Source of the DNA: Panopea generosa
Lineage: Eukaryota; Mollusca; Bivalvia; Adapedonta; Hiatellidae
Length of the DNA: 64,000 nt
Assembly (NCBI GenBank): GCA_029582155.1
Contig: CM055899.1
Span: 81,127,556 to 81,191,555, forward strand
Direction of reading: 5' to 3'
Of the stretch, positions 33,151-49,600 are shown one piece after another (position 1 is the first letter of the stretch; each line of letters starts with the position of its first letter). The notes beneath the pieces were generated by a model that had not been told where the DNA came from, made no database searches, and worked only from the letters and a program-made list of their open reading frames with translations. The translations under genes were made by a program, and so were the position numbers.

Positions 33151-36100
33151 CTAGAGCATGATCATATACTGTTTTAACCATAAAATGTTTCAGCTCCAAT
33201 CTTCGGTAACATGTTCATATACATGTATTATGTGTTAACCATGAAACGTTTTGGCTCCGATCTCCTGTATCATGATCATATACATGTATTATGTGTTAAC
33301 CATGAAACGTTTTGGCTCCGATCTCCTGTAGCATGATCATATACATGTATTATGTGTTAACCATGAAACGTTTGGGCTCCGATCTCCTGTATCATGATCA
33401 TATACATGTATTATGTGTTAACCATGAAACGTTTGGGCTCCGATCTCCTGTATCTTGATCATATACATGTATTATGTGTTAACCATGAAACGTTTGGGCT
33501 CCGATCTCCTATATCATGATCATATACATGTATTATGTGTTAACCATGAAACGTTTGGGCTCCGATCTCCTATATCATGATCATATACATGTATTATGTG
33601 TTAACCATGAAACGTTTGGGCTCCGATATCCTGTATCATGATCATATACATGTATTATGTGTTAAACATGAAACGTTTGGGATCCGATCTCCGGTAACAT
33701 GATTATATACAGGTAGTTTGTGTTAACCATAAAACGTTTGGGATCCGATCTCCGGTAACATGATTATATACATGTAGTATGTGTTAACCATCAATCGTGT
33801 GGGCTCCGATCTCCTGTAACATGATCGTATACATGTATTATTTGTTAACCATAAAATGTTTGGGATCCGATCTCAGGTAATATGATCATAATCATGTATT
33901 ATTTGTTAACCATAAAACGTTTGGGTTCCGATCTCCTGTAACATTATCATATACATGTATTTTTTTTAACAATAAAAAGTTTGGGCTCCGATCTCCGGTA
34001 ACATGATCATATACATGTATTATGTGTTAACCATAAAACATTTGGGCTCCGATCTCCGGTAACATGATCATATACATGTATTATGTGTTAACCATGAAAC
34101 GTTTGGGCTCCGATCTCCTGTATCTTGATCATATACATGTATTATTTGTTAACCATGAAACGTTTGGGCTCCGATCTCCGGTAGCATGATCATATACATG
34201 TATTATGTGTTAACCATGAAACGTTTGGGCTCCGATCTCCTGTATCTTGATCATATACATGTATTATGTGTTAACCATGAAACGTTTTGGCTCCGATCTC
34301 CTGTAGCATGATCATATTCATGTATTATGTGTTAACCATGAAACGTTTTGGCTCCGATCTCCTGTAGCATGATCATATACATGTATTATGTGTTAACCAT
34401 GAAACGTTTTGGCTCCGATCTCCTGTATCATGATCATATACATGTATTATGTGTTAACCATGAAACGTTTTGGCTCCGATCTCCTGTAGCATGATCACAT
34501 ACATGTATTATGTGTTAACCATGAAACGTTTGGGCTCCGATCTCCTGTATCTTGATCATATACATGTATTATGTGTTAACCATGAAACGTTTGGGCTCCG
34601 ATCTCCTGTATCATGATCATATACATGTATTATGTGTTAACCATGAAACGTTTTGGCTCCGATCTCCTGTAGCATGATCATATACATGTATTATGTGTTA
34701 ACCATGAAACGTTTTGGCTCCGATCTCCTGTAGCATGATCATATACATGTATTATGTGTTAACCATGAAACGTTTGGGCTCCGATCTCCTGTATCTTGAT
34801 CATATACATGTATTATGTGTTAACCATGAAACGTTTGGGCTCCGATCTCCTGTATCATGATTATTTACATGTATTATGTGTTAACCATGAAACGTTTTGG
34901 CTCCGATCTCCTGTAGCATGATCATATACATGTATTATGTGTTAACCATGAAACGTTTGGGCTCCGATCTCCTGTATCATGATCATATACATGTATTATG
35001 TGTTAACCATGAAACGTTTGGGCTCCGATCTCCTGTAGCATGATCATATACATGTATTATGTGTTAACCATGAAACGTTTTGGCTCCGATCTCCTGTAGC
35101 ATGATCATATACATGTATTATGTGTTAACCATGAAACGTTTGGGCTCCGATCTCCTGTATCTTGATCATATACATGTATTATGTGTTAACCATGAAACGT
35201 TTGGGCTCCGATCTCCTGTATCATGATCATATACATGTATTATGTGTTAACCATGAAACGTTTTGGCTCCGATCTCCTGTAGCATGATCATATACATGTA
35301 TTATGTGTTAACCATGAAACGTTTGGGCTCCGATCTCCTGTATCTTGATCATATACATGTATTATGTGTTAACCATGAAACGTTTTGGCTCCGATCTCCT
35401 GTATCATGATCATATACATGTATTATGTGTTAACCATGAAACGTTTTGGCTCTGATCTCCTGTAGCATGATCATATACATGTATTATGTGTTAACCATGA
35501 AACGTTTGGGCTCCGATCTCCTGTATCTTGATCATATACATGTATTATGTGTTAACCATGAAACGTTTTGGCTCCGATCTCCGGTAGCATGATCATATAC
35601 ATGTATTATGTGTTAACCATGAAACGTTTGGGCTCCGATCTCCGGTAGCATGATCATATACATGTATTATGTGTTAACCATCAAACGTTCAGGCTCCGAT
35701 CTCCGGTAACATGATCATATACATGTAGTATGTGTTAACCATGAAACGTTTGGGCTCCGATCTCCTGTATCTTGATCATATACATGTATTATGTGTTAAC
35801 CATGAAACGTTTGGGCTCCGATCTCCTGTATCATGATCATATACATGTATTATGTGTTAACCATGAAACGTTTTGGCTCCGATCTCCTGTAGCATGATCA
35901 TATACATGTATTATGTGTTAACCATGAAACGTTTGGGCTCCGATCTCCTGTATCTTGATCATATACATGTATTATGTGTTAACCATGAAACGTTTTGGCT
36001 CCGATCTCCTGTATCATGATCATATACATGTATTATGTGTTAACCATGAAACGTTTTGGCTCCGATCTCCTGTAGCATGATCATATACATGTATTATGTG

Positions 36101-39100
36101 TTAACCATGAAACGTTTGGGCTCCGATCTCCTGTATCTTGATCATATACATGTATTATGTGTTAACCATGAAACGTTTTGGCTCCGATCTCCGGTAGCAT
36201 GATCATATACATGTATTATGTGTTAACCATGAAACGTTTGGGCTCCGATCTCCGGTAGCATGATCATATACATGTATTATGTGTTAACCATCAAACGTTC
36301 AGGCTCCGATCTCCGGTAACATGATCATATACATGTATTATTCGTTAGCAATGAAATGTTTGTGTTCCGACTGCAGTTGATTATTTCATGTATTATTTGT
36401 TAACAATAAACAGTTTTGGCTTTGGTAATAAGATGATATACATGTATGATTTGTTAACCATCAAACGTTTGGGCTCCGATCACCGATAACATAATCATAT
36501 ACATGTATTTTTTTTAACCAAAAAACGTTGGGCTCCGATCTCCGGTAACATGATTATATACATGTAGTATGTGTTAACCATAAATCGTGTTGGCTCCGAT
36601 CTCCGGTAACATGATCATAATCATGTATTATTTGTTAACCATCAAACGTTTGGGTTCCGATCTCCTGTAACATGATAATATACATATATTATGTGTTCAC
36701 CATGGAACATTTGGGCTCCGATCTCCGGTAACATGATCATATACATATATTATGTGTTCACCATGGAACATTTGGGCTCCGATCTCCGGTAACATGATAA
36801 TATAGATGTACTAGTGTTAACCATAAAACGTTTGGGCTCCGATTTCCGGTAACATGATCATATACATATATTATGTGTTCACCATGGAACATTTGGGCTC
36901 CGATCTCCGGTAACATGATAATATAGATGTACTAGTGTTAACCATAAAACGTTTGGGCTCCGATTTCCGGTAACATGATCATATACATGTATTATTTGTT
37001 AACCATGAAACGTTTGGGTTCCGATCTCCGGTAGCATGATCATATACATGTATTATGTGTTAACCATAAAACGTTCAGGCTCCGATCTCCGGTAACATGA
37101 TCATATACATGTATTATTCGTTAGCAATGAAATGTTTGTGTTCCGACTTCGGTAATATGATTATTTCATGTATTCTTTGTTAACCATCAAACGTTTGGGA
37201 CCGATCTTCGGTAACATGATAATATACATGTATATATGTGTTAACCATAAAACGTTTGGGCTCCGATCTCCGGTAACATGATCATATACATATATTATGT
37301 GTTCACCATGGAACATTTGGGCTCCGATCTCCGGTAACATGATAATATATATGTACTAGTGTTAACCATAAAACGTTTGGGCTCCGATTTCTGGTAACAT
37401 GATCATATACATGTATTATGTGTTAACCATGAAACGTTTGGGCTCCGATCTCCGGTAGCATGATCATATACATGTATTATGTGTTAACCATCAAACGTTC
37501 AGGCTCCGATCTCCGGTAACATGATCATATACATGTATTATTCGTTAGCAATGAAATGTTTGTGTTCCGACTTCGGTAATATGATTATTTCATGTATTCT
37601 TTGTTAACCATCAAACGTTTGGGACCGATCTTCGGTAACATGATCATATACATGTATTATGTGTTAACCATAAAACGTTTGGGCTCCGATCTCCGGTAGC
37701 ATGATCATATACATGTATTATGTGTTAACCATCAAACGTTCAGGCTCCGATCTCCGGTAACATGATCATATACATGTATTATTCGTTAGCAATGAAATGT
37801 TTGTGTTCCGACTTCGGTAATATGATTATTTCATGTATTCTTTGTTAACCATCAAACGTTTGGGACCGATCTTCGGTAACATGATCATATACATGTATTA
37901 TTTGTTAACCATAAAAAGTTTGGGACCCGATCTCCGGTAACATGATCATATACATGTATTATTTATTAACCATGAAACGTTTGGGCTCCGATCACCTGTA
38001 ACATGATCATATACATGTATTATTTGTTAACCATGAAACGTTTGGGCTCCGATCTCCGGTAACATCATCATATACATGTATTATTTGTTGACCATGAAAC
38101 GTTTGGGCTCCAATCTCCAGTAACATGATTATATACATGTATTATTTGTTAACCATGAATCGTTTGGGCTCCGATCTCCGGTAGCATCATCATATACATG
38201 TATTATTTGTTAACCATAAAACGTTTGGACTCCGATCTCCGGTAACATAATCATATACATGTATTATTCGTTAGCCGTGAAATGTTTGGACTCCGATCTC
38301 CGGTATCATGATCATATACATGTATAATTTGTTAACCATGAAATGCTTGGACTCTGATCTCCTGTAACATAATCATATACATGTAGTATTCGTTAGCCAT
38401 GAAATGTTTGGCTCCAATCTACGGTAACATGATCATATACATGTATTATTTGTTAACCATGAGATGTTTGGGCTACTATCTCCGGTAACATGATCATATA
38501 CATGTATTATTTTTTAACTATGAAACGTTTTGGCTACAATCTCTGGTAACATGATCATATACATGTATTATTTTTAACCATGAAACGTTTGGACTACGAT
38601 CTCCGGTAAAATGATAATATACATGTTTTATTTGTTAACCATGAAACGTTTCGGCTCTGATCTCCGGAAGCAGCATCATATACATGTTATATCTGTTAAC
38701 CATAAAACGTTTGAGCTCCGATATCCGGTAACATGATCATATACATGTGTTATTAGTTAAACACTACATTTAGGGTCTAGTCTCCAGTAACATGATCATA
38801 AACATGTATTATTTTTAACCATTAAACGATTGTGCTCCGATCTCCGGTAACATGATCGTAAACATGTATTATTTGTTAACCATTAAACGTGTGGGTTCCT
38901 ATAACATGATCAAATACATGTATTATTTGTTAAACATAAAACGTTTGGGATCCGATATCCGGTAAAAGGATTATTTATATGTATTTTTTGTTAACCATAA
39001 AGCGTTTGGGCTACGATGTCCATTAACATGATTATTTACATGTATTTTCTGTAAACCATAAAATGTTTGTCTCTGTTCTCCGGTAACATGATCATATACA

Positions 39101-39655
39101 TGTAGTATTTGTTAAGCATCAAACGTTTTGGCTCCGATCTCCAGTAACATGATCATATATATGTATTATTTGTTAACCATCAAACGTTTGGGCTCCGTTC
39201 TCCAGTAAATTGATTAAACATGTATTATTTGTTAACCATAAAATGTGTAGGCTCCGATCTCCAGTAACATGATCATATACATGTAGTATTTGTTAAACAT
39301 CAAACGTTTTGGCTCCGATCTCCGGTATCATGATCATATACATGTATTATTTGTTAAACATCAAACATTTGGGCTCCGATCTCCGATAACATGATTATAT
39401 ACATATATTATTTATTAACCATAAAACGTTTGCGCTCAATCTTCGGTAACATGATTATTTACATGTATTATGTGTTAACCATAAAGCGTTTGGAATCCTA
39501 TCTCCGGTAACATGATCATATATATGTATTATTCGTTAACCATTATACGTGTTGGCTCTGTTCTCTGGTAACATGATCTTATAATATTTATCAAACATAA
39601 AACGTTTTCGCTCCTATCTCCGGTAACATGATCATATAATATTTGTTAACCATAA
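33151..39655 (+). repeat. 61-bp satellite, about 106 monomers, 6.5 kb
   Basis: The monomer is 61 bp. It contains CATGAAACGTTTGGGCTCC, then GATCTCCTGTA, then ATGATCATATACATGTAT and TATGTGTTAAC. It includes three perfect palindromes: ATGATCAT, ATACATGTAT and GTTAAC. Monomers from about 33230 to 35730 are nearly uniform. Those after about 38000 are increasingly diverged, with lost bases. The period is not a multiple of three and each monomer has a stop, so no long frame exists. There is no sign of a transposon end at either border. It lies between the duplicated VWA/ChtBD2 segment and the FMO gene. Confidence 0.97.
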
Positions 39656-39659
39656 GCGC

Positions 39660-42198
<2,539 letters not shown>

Positions 42199-42951
42199 TG
42201 ATGAGTATATACCATTCCATGTAAGACATAATGCAACGTTGTACAAAAAAATAGTACTATTATAACTATATAACTTTAAAACTTAGCACATTACATTGTA
42301 ACTATAAATAGCAAAACAGAAAGATAATGGTAGAACTCCTTGCAGTAACCATGATTTGTTAAATAATAAACTGTAATGTGATATATGTTAAATAAGAATT
42401 AAAATTCAATTCGACCATGAATCAGCAGTTATGAGTTTTGTTCCATGAGTGTTGCCTGTTTAAATCATCTCTTCCGGGAATGTATGAATATTCAACAATT
42501 TTGAACACAGTTATGAACGTTTATATGCATATTAAATGTAAATACAAACTTCAGTCTAAAACTCTAAGTTTTTGAATTAATAAAACTGAAAAGAAAAGGG
42601 ACATGACCGACTGTTTTATTAAGTACAAACTATATTATATTCAAAAACAAATATAATCAGTCAATACCACAATTTATCGCATACAATAACTATTTATTTA
42701 AAGAAAATCTCCAATGGCAACACACTTTTATGTATAACTTGTCTTTCTGTCCTTCTTCTGTATCCTCTTTTCTATCAGAATCAATTTTCTATTTGATCTT
42801 GTCATATGTTTTTGGCTTATCTGTTTTCTTTTTTAATCATCACACGTCGGTGCTTGGAATGGAATCAAACTATGGACACTTGTAGTATTCTGTTTTAAAA
42901 CAATTTGTTTCATGTATGTATTACTATCCAGAGCAAATTTTTGTGAATATA

Positions 42952-43857
42952 CGCGGTATGTCCCAAAAGTAATAGGATGCATTAAGAAATATATCTTTGA
43001 GTGTTTCAATCCAAACAGAAGTTGGCATGGATAATTTCCAATATCTAAACTATAAGCACAAGTCAAAATGTATATGTTACAAAGTACGGGGGAAATTGAC
43101 GTTATTTGTGCGACGTCAAATTGACATTCAAATGAAAGTTATTCTTTTTACGAAGTATGAACCGCTGTGCAAAACACAATTTTTGTGGTACTGCACCAAC
43201 TTCTGGTATATGTCACGATACTATGATGACTCGTAGATCCTAACCACAGAATGTAAACTCCGTCACATGGCCCGGAGGTACTGAAAGCGCTTTTAACAAA
43301 GATCTGACTTGAATCCCAGAAAAAACACACAATATTTCGGTCGTCCAGATCACTAATGGTCAGTTACTTTCGTCTCACCATTGAAAACCCGTTTGTACCA
43401 CCAATAGACTCAAGGATATGCCTTCTATTAAAGAGTTGTGTAAATAAACTTCAGAGTGTCCTGTGGGGTCATATCACACTCAACACAAAATTTCACAACA
43501 CTCCAAATTTCCACTCTAGTCGTGACGTCGTCCAATTTCTTTACCATTCAAATTCGCACTTGTTATTTTAAAAGTGCGCACAATAATCAAATGTTTATTG
43601 ATAACGTCAAATGTTTTAACGACATTCGTACATGATCTGAAATTTTTAAAATGGCGTCTACTTTTAAAGTCCCCCGTACTTCCAAACTCGTGTTACTATG
43701 GTGCCTTTTGCATGAAATTAACAATTACTGAAAGTTGATTTGATGCTTTATGACAATAGAAGATATGTCGATCTATCCATTGATACCACTGATTTGCATG
43801 TGGCACCCTAAATATAAAAATGACAGGGTCGTCCAATTACTTTTGGGACATACCTCA
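42952..43857. mobile_element. Non-autonomous Tc1/mariner-like element, 906 bp
   Basis: It is flanked by TA (42950-42951 and 43858-43859). The inverted ends share GGTATGTCCCAAAAGTAAT and GGA over about 23 bases. No transposase of normal length is present, and the interior frames on both strands are short and unrecognised. It lies in intron 1 of the FMO gene. Confidence 0.8.
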
Positions 43858-44417
43858 TAATACTGTTAATACTCTGTATTTGTTCTGTGAAAAGTTATAA
43901 TACATTAATATATATGTAAAGACTATGAAATAAACCAATTTATTAAGAAAAATATATTTCTTTGAACAGTTAACATATTTCATAACGTTTGAAAGATAAG
44001 TTGTCACGACCATTTGAAATAGCCAACATATTGAGGGAATATGCGTCCCATTCGACACTCTCTCAACAGTATTCATATAATAATTATTACATTAATTCAA
44101 AGTCTTTTAAAGAACACAATATGATTAACATAACAAAACATTACGAAAATATACTATATGTGCATATTTTGTACACAAGAAAAGCAAGATATAACAAATG
44201 TCGCCATCAAATTAACCTGCTAAAGCCAGAAGACTGAAGGTATTGCATTTTCAAATAAACTGCTATTCTTTTCTCAGACAGACTTTTAATGAGTGCTTCC
44301 AACGAGTTATCCTTTTACCAGATGATATTTATTATTTATATACATATCTTACAGTCTAACCAATTAGTAAGAGAGTATTCATGTAACAATGTGTTATGTC
44401 ATAAAACGTTAATTAAG

Positions 44418-44824
44418 GTCTCACTACACAGCTGAGTTATGTTATTTATAAAAATAAGGACTAGGATTTTCATGGTATTAAAACAATTTCACTTAGATTT
44501 TATTTCATAGCAGGAAACTAACATAAAATGCGCAATATCTGGTAGGTTGACTAGCCTGTTCTTTTAAAGAGGGTGCAGTGACACTCTGGAACATTTTGAA
44601 AAAAGAAGTCCTCAAATACGCATAAATATATGCATATGTTAAAATTCTCTAAAAGTCACTTATTTGACAGTATATTCTATGCCAACGATTGCTCTACTTA
44701 TCTGCAGCAAAATATCAAAACCAATATGAAACATTTCGTTAATATTTTAAAACCAAATTACATAGGACTTTTTTAAGCGTAAAAATCATATAACCATAAG
44801 AAAAAAGTAACTGTGTAGTGAGAC
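44418..44824. mobile_element. MITE with 14-bp perfect inverted ends, 407 bp
   Basis: GTCTCACTACACAG (44418-44431) is mirrored by CTGTGTAGTGAGAC (44811-44824). It has no coding capacity and no clean target duplication. It ends 50 bases before FMO exon 2, close to the polypyrimidine/branch region of intron 1. Confidence 0.75.
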
Positions 44825-46222
44825 GTTTATAGCATTACCATACCACATATAAATATTCTATGTTATATGAACAGGGACTGACAAGTATGGAGATCTATGT
44901 CATGGTGGCATGTATCGGCACCTGTGGATAAACGGTCCAAAAGAGCTGTTTGAATTTCACGATTACACATTCGAGGATCACTATGGTAAACCTATACCCT
45001 CTTTCCCACCTCGAGCTGTAATGAGAGATTACTTTGAAGGTAATTTTCATAAAAATTTATACATATTTGTTAAGTATATTTATATATAAATTGTGTTATA
45101 AACTTTACATTTCAGTTTAAGTATGACTTAATACAATACGATAAACAGCTTAAAGGGTTTATGGAAATTCATCGCCACTGACCTATTGCATATCTGCTTT
45201 TGTTCTGTTATTGTTAATTAAACTCAGAGCAGTGAAAGAAAGAAAATAATGAAAAGGAAAACTATAACACAAATGTGATTAAATAAATGAATGTGTAAAT
45301 ATAGATGTCTAAGGGACTCAATAAACTTTTTTACCTCAGGGAACTGCTCGTGCTCGTAGTAATTAAATTCATATCCGGAAAACTAACGGAAACAAATATA
45401 TTTTAGAGATGATAATCAACGGTAACACTTCCCAATAATGCACCAAAATAAATGTTATACATTTTGCAGTCATCGTGTTTTTTCTTTGATGTGTGCGTAT
45501 ATAACGCATGAACATATCATTTTTATATCTAATTTTTAATCGAAACAGGTCGATGGACTAAGAAGAGCGAAGTGGACCTTCCGACAATTCATACAGTTCA
45601 ATTCTGTTGTCAGACATGTATGTTATAATGAAGCGACAGACGACTTTAGAGTCACTGTACAAGATAATGTAACGGACATTTCCAGAGAGGAAACATTCAG
45701 CCATGTGGTGGTCGCAGTTGGAATATTCAACGTGCCGGAGGTTCCAGAGATCCTTGGGGTTGAATATTTCCCAGGGCGAGTGATGCCAATCAGTTTAAGG
45801 GCCAGTGACTAATGGTGGTTGGTTCTCATTACTCTGCCGAAGATATTGCTCTTCAATGTTTGAAATTTGGCGCTAAAAGCATAATAATTACATGGAGGAC
45901 CAAACCAATGGGATATAAATGGCCAACAGGAATAGAAGAGAGACCACTAGTTCAGAAAATGGACGGGAATGTAGCGCACTTCAAAGATGGATCCACAGCT
46001 GAAGTAGACTCTATTATACTAAGCACGGGTTACCGGTACAGTTTTCCCTTCATGGAAGAGAGATTGCGATTGAAATCAAAGCAACTTGACACTGTATCCA
46101 GATGATCTATACAAAGGCACAATATGGACAAAAGGCGGCAACAACAAGCTTTTCTACATTGGCGTGCAAGATCAGTACTACTCTTTCACAATGTTTGACG
46201 CACAAGCCTTGTGGACAGCCAA

Positions 46223-47170
46223 GTAAGTTTATACATATTTCTGACCGTATAAATTTGTAAAATAAATGCATTCTTGGTAAAAAAGCTTATTGCATAATAC
46301 GCCGATAACTACATAATATATATTTTCTACTTTTAATTTATGATATATTTAGAAATAGTGAACATTACGCATTTAAGAAAAAAATGAACAATACTTTCGG
46401 CTCATAGGTAAGAAATAAAACAGGACAATGGAAACAAAATAACAAAAACTCCTAGAATAAACAGAAAATGCAGATATGTAAAATCTTGAAGGACGAAATT
46501 AGTTTTTTTTTGTTTAAACGCAGTGTATATAATAACAATAGACTTAACACAAGCTTAATTCCTTATTTTTAAGAAACTTTAGTATGTATAAGGTAGTCGA
46601 ATTATTACAGTCAGATAAAATATATATATATATAATATTTTATCAAAATTTAGCAATATATACATTTAAAGCTTTTGATACCAGATAAACATTAATTTTT
46701 CGACGATTAGCAACATTGTCCTATTGGTAAAGTAATATAGCTGTGTAACTGTGTTTAAATAAATAAAATAATAATAATGATAATAAAATCGTTTTTATCA
46801 TAAGGTTGAAAGCATAACGTAAATATTCGAAGCAAGTAATGGTGTATAAGATTTATATTTTTACACAGGATTAGTTTTGAATATATAGGTAAATATAAAT
46901 TGCTTAAATGTAATATGTAAACAGAGACTAGCGATAATTCATTTCGCAGATGACGTCCTGATAAAAGAATGCTTTATTTCTCATCTCATTACACTCACCA
47001 GATTCAGAATAAAATAATAGATAAAATTATATATGTTATACATAAGAGTACCCAGGAGACACAACTACATAGCATCACAAATATCAGTAATGCATTGAAT
47101 ATTTAAAAAGATAACACCACAGCGAAAAAAAACAAAAACACTTAACATAATAATTTACTTCATATGAAGG
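46223..47170. other. First part of FMO intron 3
   Basis: Very AT-rich, with short (AT)n runs near 46620 and A-rich stretches. No gene is seen. Confidence 0.5.
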
Positions 47171-47214
47171 GAAGTGCCTATTTTAATATTGGTTTGGACG
47201 ATTTCAAAATCACC

Positions 47215-48150
47215 AGCGACGGAAAACATCAAACAAACAAAAATATTGCAAAGATCGTTGAACATGCGCATCACACAAACACAAAAACAATCAAAATCGG
47301 TGAACCTACGCTTCATACAAACAAAATGGCTACACATATCGGTGAACCAGTACTTTATACAAACAACCAAAATTGCAAAATTGCAAAGATCGTTGAACCT
47401 ACGTTTCATACAAACACAAAAACATTCACGATCGGTGACCCTACGGCACATAGTTTCCAAATATCGATCTTAAAATTAAGACACATATTTAACAGTTTTA
47501 CAAAGAAAGGCATGAGCCCAAACACTATTTAATACTGCAAAGATCTGTAAACCTACGCTCAATACAAAAACAAACACTGCAAAGATCGGTGAGCTTAAGC
47601 CTCATACAAATAAAAACACTGCAAAGATCGGTGAATCTACGCTTCATACAAATAAAACACTGCAAAGATCGGTGAACCTATGCTTCATACAAACAAAAAC
47701 ACTGCAAAGATCGGTGAACATACGCTTCATATAAACACAAAACCAATCAAGATCGGTGAATCTACGCTTTATACAAACATAACGACATCTAGATTGGTGA
47801 ACCTACGCTTCATACAAACAAACAAAATTGCAAAGATCGTTGAACCTGCGCTTCATACAAACAAACAACATTGTAAAGATCGTTGAACCTGCGCTTCATC
47901 ACAACACGAAAACAATCAAGATCGTTGAACTAACGATTCATACAAACAAAACGGCTGCAAATATCGGGGAACCTGCGTTTGCATACAAACATACAAAATA
48001 GCAAAGATCGTTGAACCTTCGTTTCATACAAACACAAAAACAATCAAGATCGGTGACCCCTACAGTTCATAGTTTCCAAATGTCAATCTTAATTTGAGAC
48101 ACATATTTTAGAGTTTTACAAAGAAAGACATGAGCCAAAACACTATAATT
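47215..48150 (+). repeat. Intronic minisatellite of about 42-bp units with a larger approximately 620-bp duplication
   Basis: About 20 imperfect units of the form GCAAAGATCGGTGAACC, TACGCTTCATACAAAC and AAAACACT run through 47215-48065. Two blocks end with the same tail (CATAGTTTCCAAAT, GACACATATTT, TTTTACAAAGAAAG), at 47450-47530 and 48068-48150. This shows a larger tandem duplication over the small units. Units that keep frame create a repetitive KIGEPTLHTNK-like peptide, which is not a gene because the array sits inside FMO intron 3. Confidence 0.9.
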
Positions 48151-48917
48151 TGTTATATTAGTGTAATGATATATCTATGTAATATCTCACATTGGTAATA
48201 CGCTAGATTTATTGTATAATTAATATGTGATACCTGGATCAATTTGAAAAACAGGACACAAACATGTAAAGAAACCAGAAGGCTTGGATTTATTGAGTCC
48301 GATCATTGAATAAACTTATAATACTGTTATAATACCAAGTGATCATGAAAAAAAATTCCAACACAATTAACTAAGCAATGAAAAAACATTTAAACGATAT
48401 GCGGACATCAGACATAGCTACTGAATTCAGTAAAACAAACATTTTTACACACATGTTCATAAAACGTTTATGACTGCTACTGGGAACTTCAAATTACCAT
48501 AGGTAACATTGGGTGAAAGGGCAGTTACCTGTAACATAGCTGTGATATTTCATCTACTTTTTTTTGTTATTTCTAAGATACATACTGGGCAAACTTCCCA
48601 ATGAGCCTCGATCAGAGGCAGCTATGATCGAGGATGTCAGCGATTGGGTAGAACGAAGTAAGCCCCGAACAGAAGATTGTCATGCAGCTATAGACTTCCA
48701 GACTGAATTTTTTGCTGACCTTGCCAGAGAATCCGGGTATGATGAAGGTGCCTTGCGGGCCGATGATATATTGCACACGTGGGAGTATCACAAAGATGAA
48801 GATATTGTTACATATAGAGATCGGAGTTTTACTTCAGTCTTTACTGGCACAAAAGCTCCGCAAACGGTTAAATGGTTTGGAAATTTTGATGACAGCATTG
48901 ACTCGTTCATAAAATAA

Positions 48918-49600
48918 TGTTAACGCAAAACATACATGTATACAAATTGGCCAAGTAACTTTTTCTGGTATTGATTTTTGCATAAACGTTCGTACAATCC
49001 AAGTACTCAATTGAAAAATGTCGTTATGATAATTTGTTCAGCTTGTTTATTTTACGTCGATTGTGGAACAATTTCTTGTTATAACTTAGACAACGCCGCT
49101 CGGTCTTCCTAAGTAGAATTAGTACAAAACATATGCGGATAAAGTGTCATACTCAAAGTCATTACACATGGCGGAGGACGGTCATGATAATTCTTTGTTT
49201 TGTAGAATGTTCATATTAGGACAGCAGATTTATAAATGCCACTTTCGCAGAGATTTATTATAACTACTTAATTAAAGTACAAATGTATTATATGATGTGT
49301 GGTACTTTATTAAAGTCTGTATGTTTCTTATAAGAGAACGGTGAGGTGAAACAACAGTCTGTGTAGCGTTATAAATTAAGCATAGACAAGTGCCAGCTTC
49401 ATGTATGTAATAAACGTGTTTAATGCAGAAACACACGATGTTAGAATAAAGATATATGCAGTGTTATCTAAGTTTATTCAAGGTTTTATAATTTTCTTCT
49501 GGTCACACGACAATTCATTATTCATTAAATCATTATTGTTAATCGAAAGTGTTAATCAGTGAATGATTGTATATCATACATTAATATTTAATAATTTAAC
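48918..49600 (+). other. 3' flank of the FMO gene
   Basis: This is a region after the stop with no near poly(A) signal. The first clear AATAAA hexamers are at 49409-49414 and 49445-49450, nearly 500 bases downstream. A SINE fragment lies between. Confidence 0.35.
49057..49175 (-). mobile_element. SINE fragment (family 2), minus strand
   Basis: TTGTTATAACTTAGACAACG, GTCTTCCTAAGTAGAA and ATGCGGATAAAGTGTC match the family body seen at 16675-16840. Confidence 0.6.

Noticed and set aside
33151-39655. CRISPR array
   Set aside because: The 61-bp monomers are repeated throughout with no unique spacers, in eukaryotic DNA with introns.
43148-43571. Transposase remnant in the Tc1/mariner-like element
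   Set aside because: The interior frames on both strands show no DDE/DDD or helix-turn-helix pattern that I can recognise.
47164-47532. Repetitive KIGEPTLHTNK-type protein
   Set aside because: It lies inside FMO intron 3, has equally long frames on the other strand, and follows the minisatellite period.
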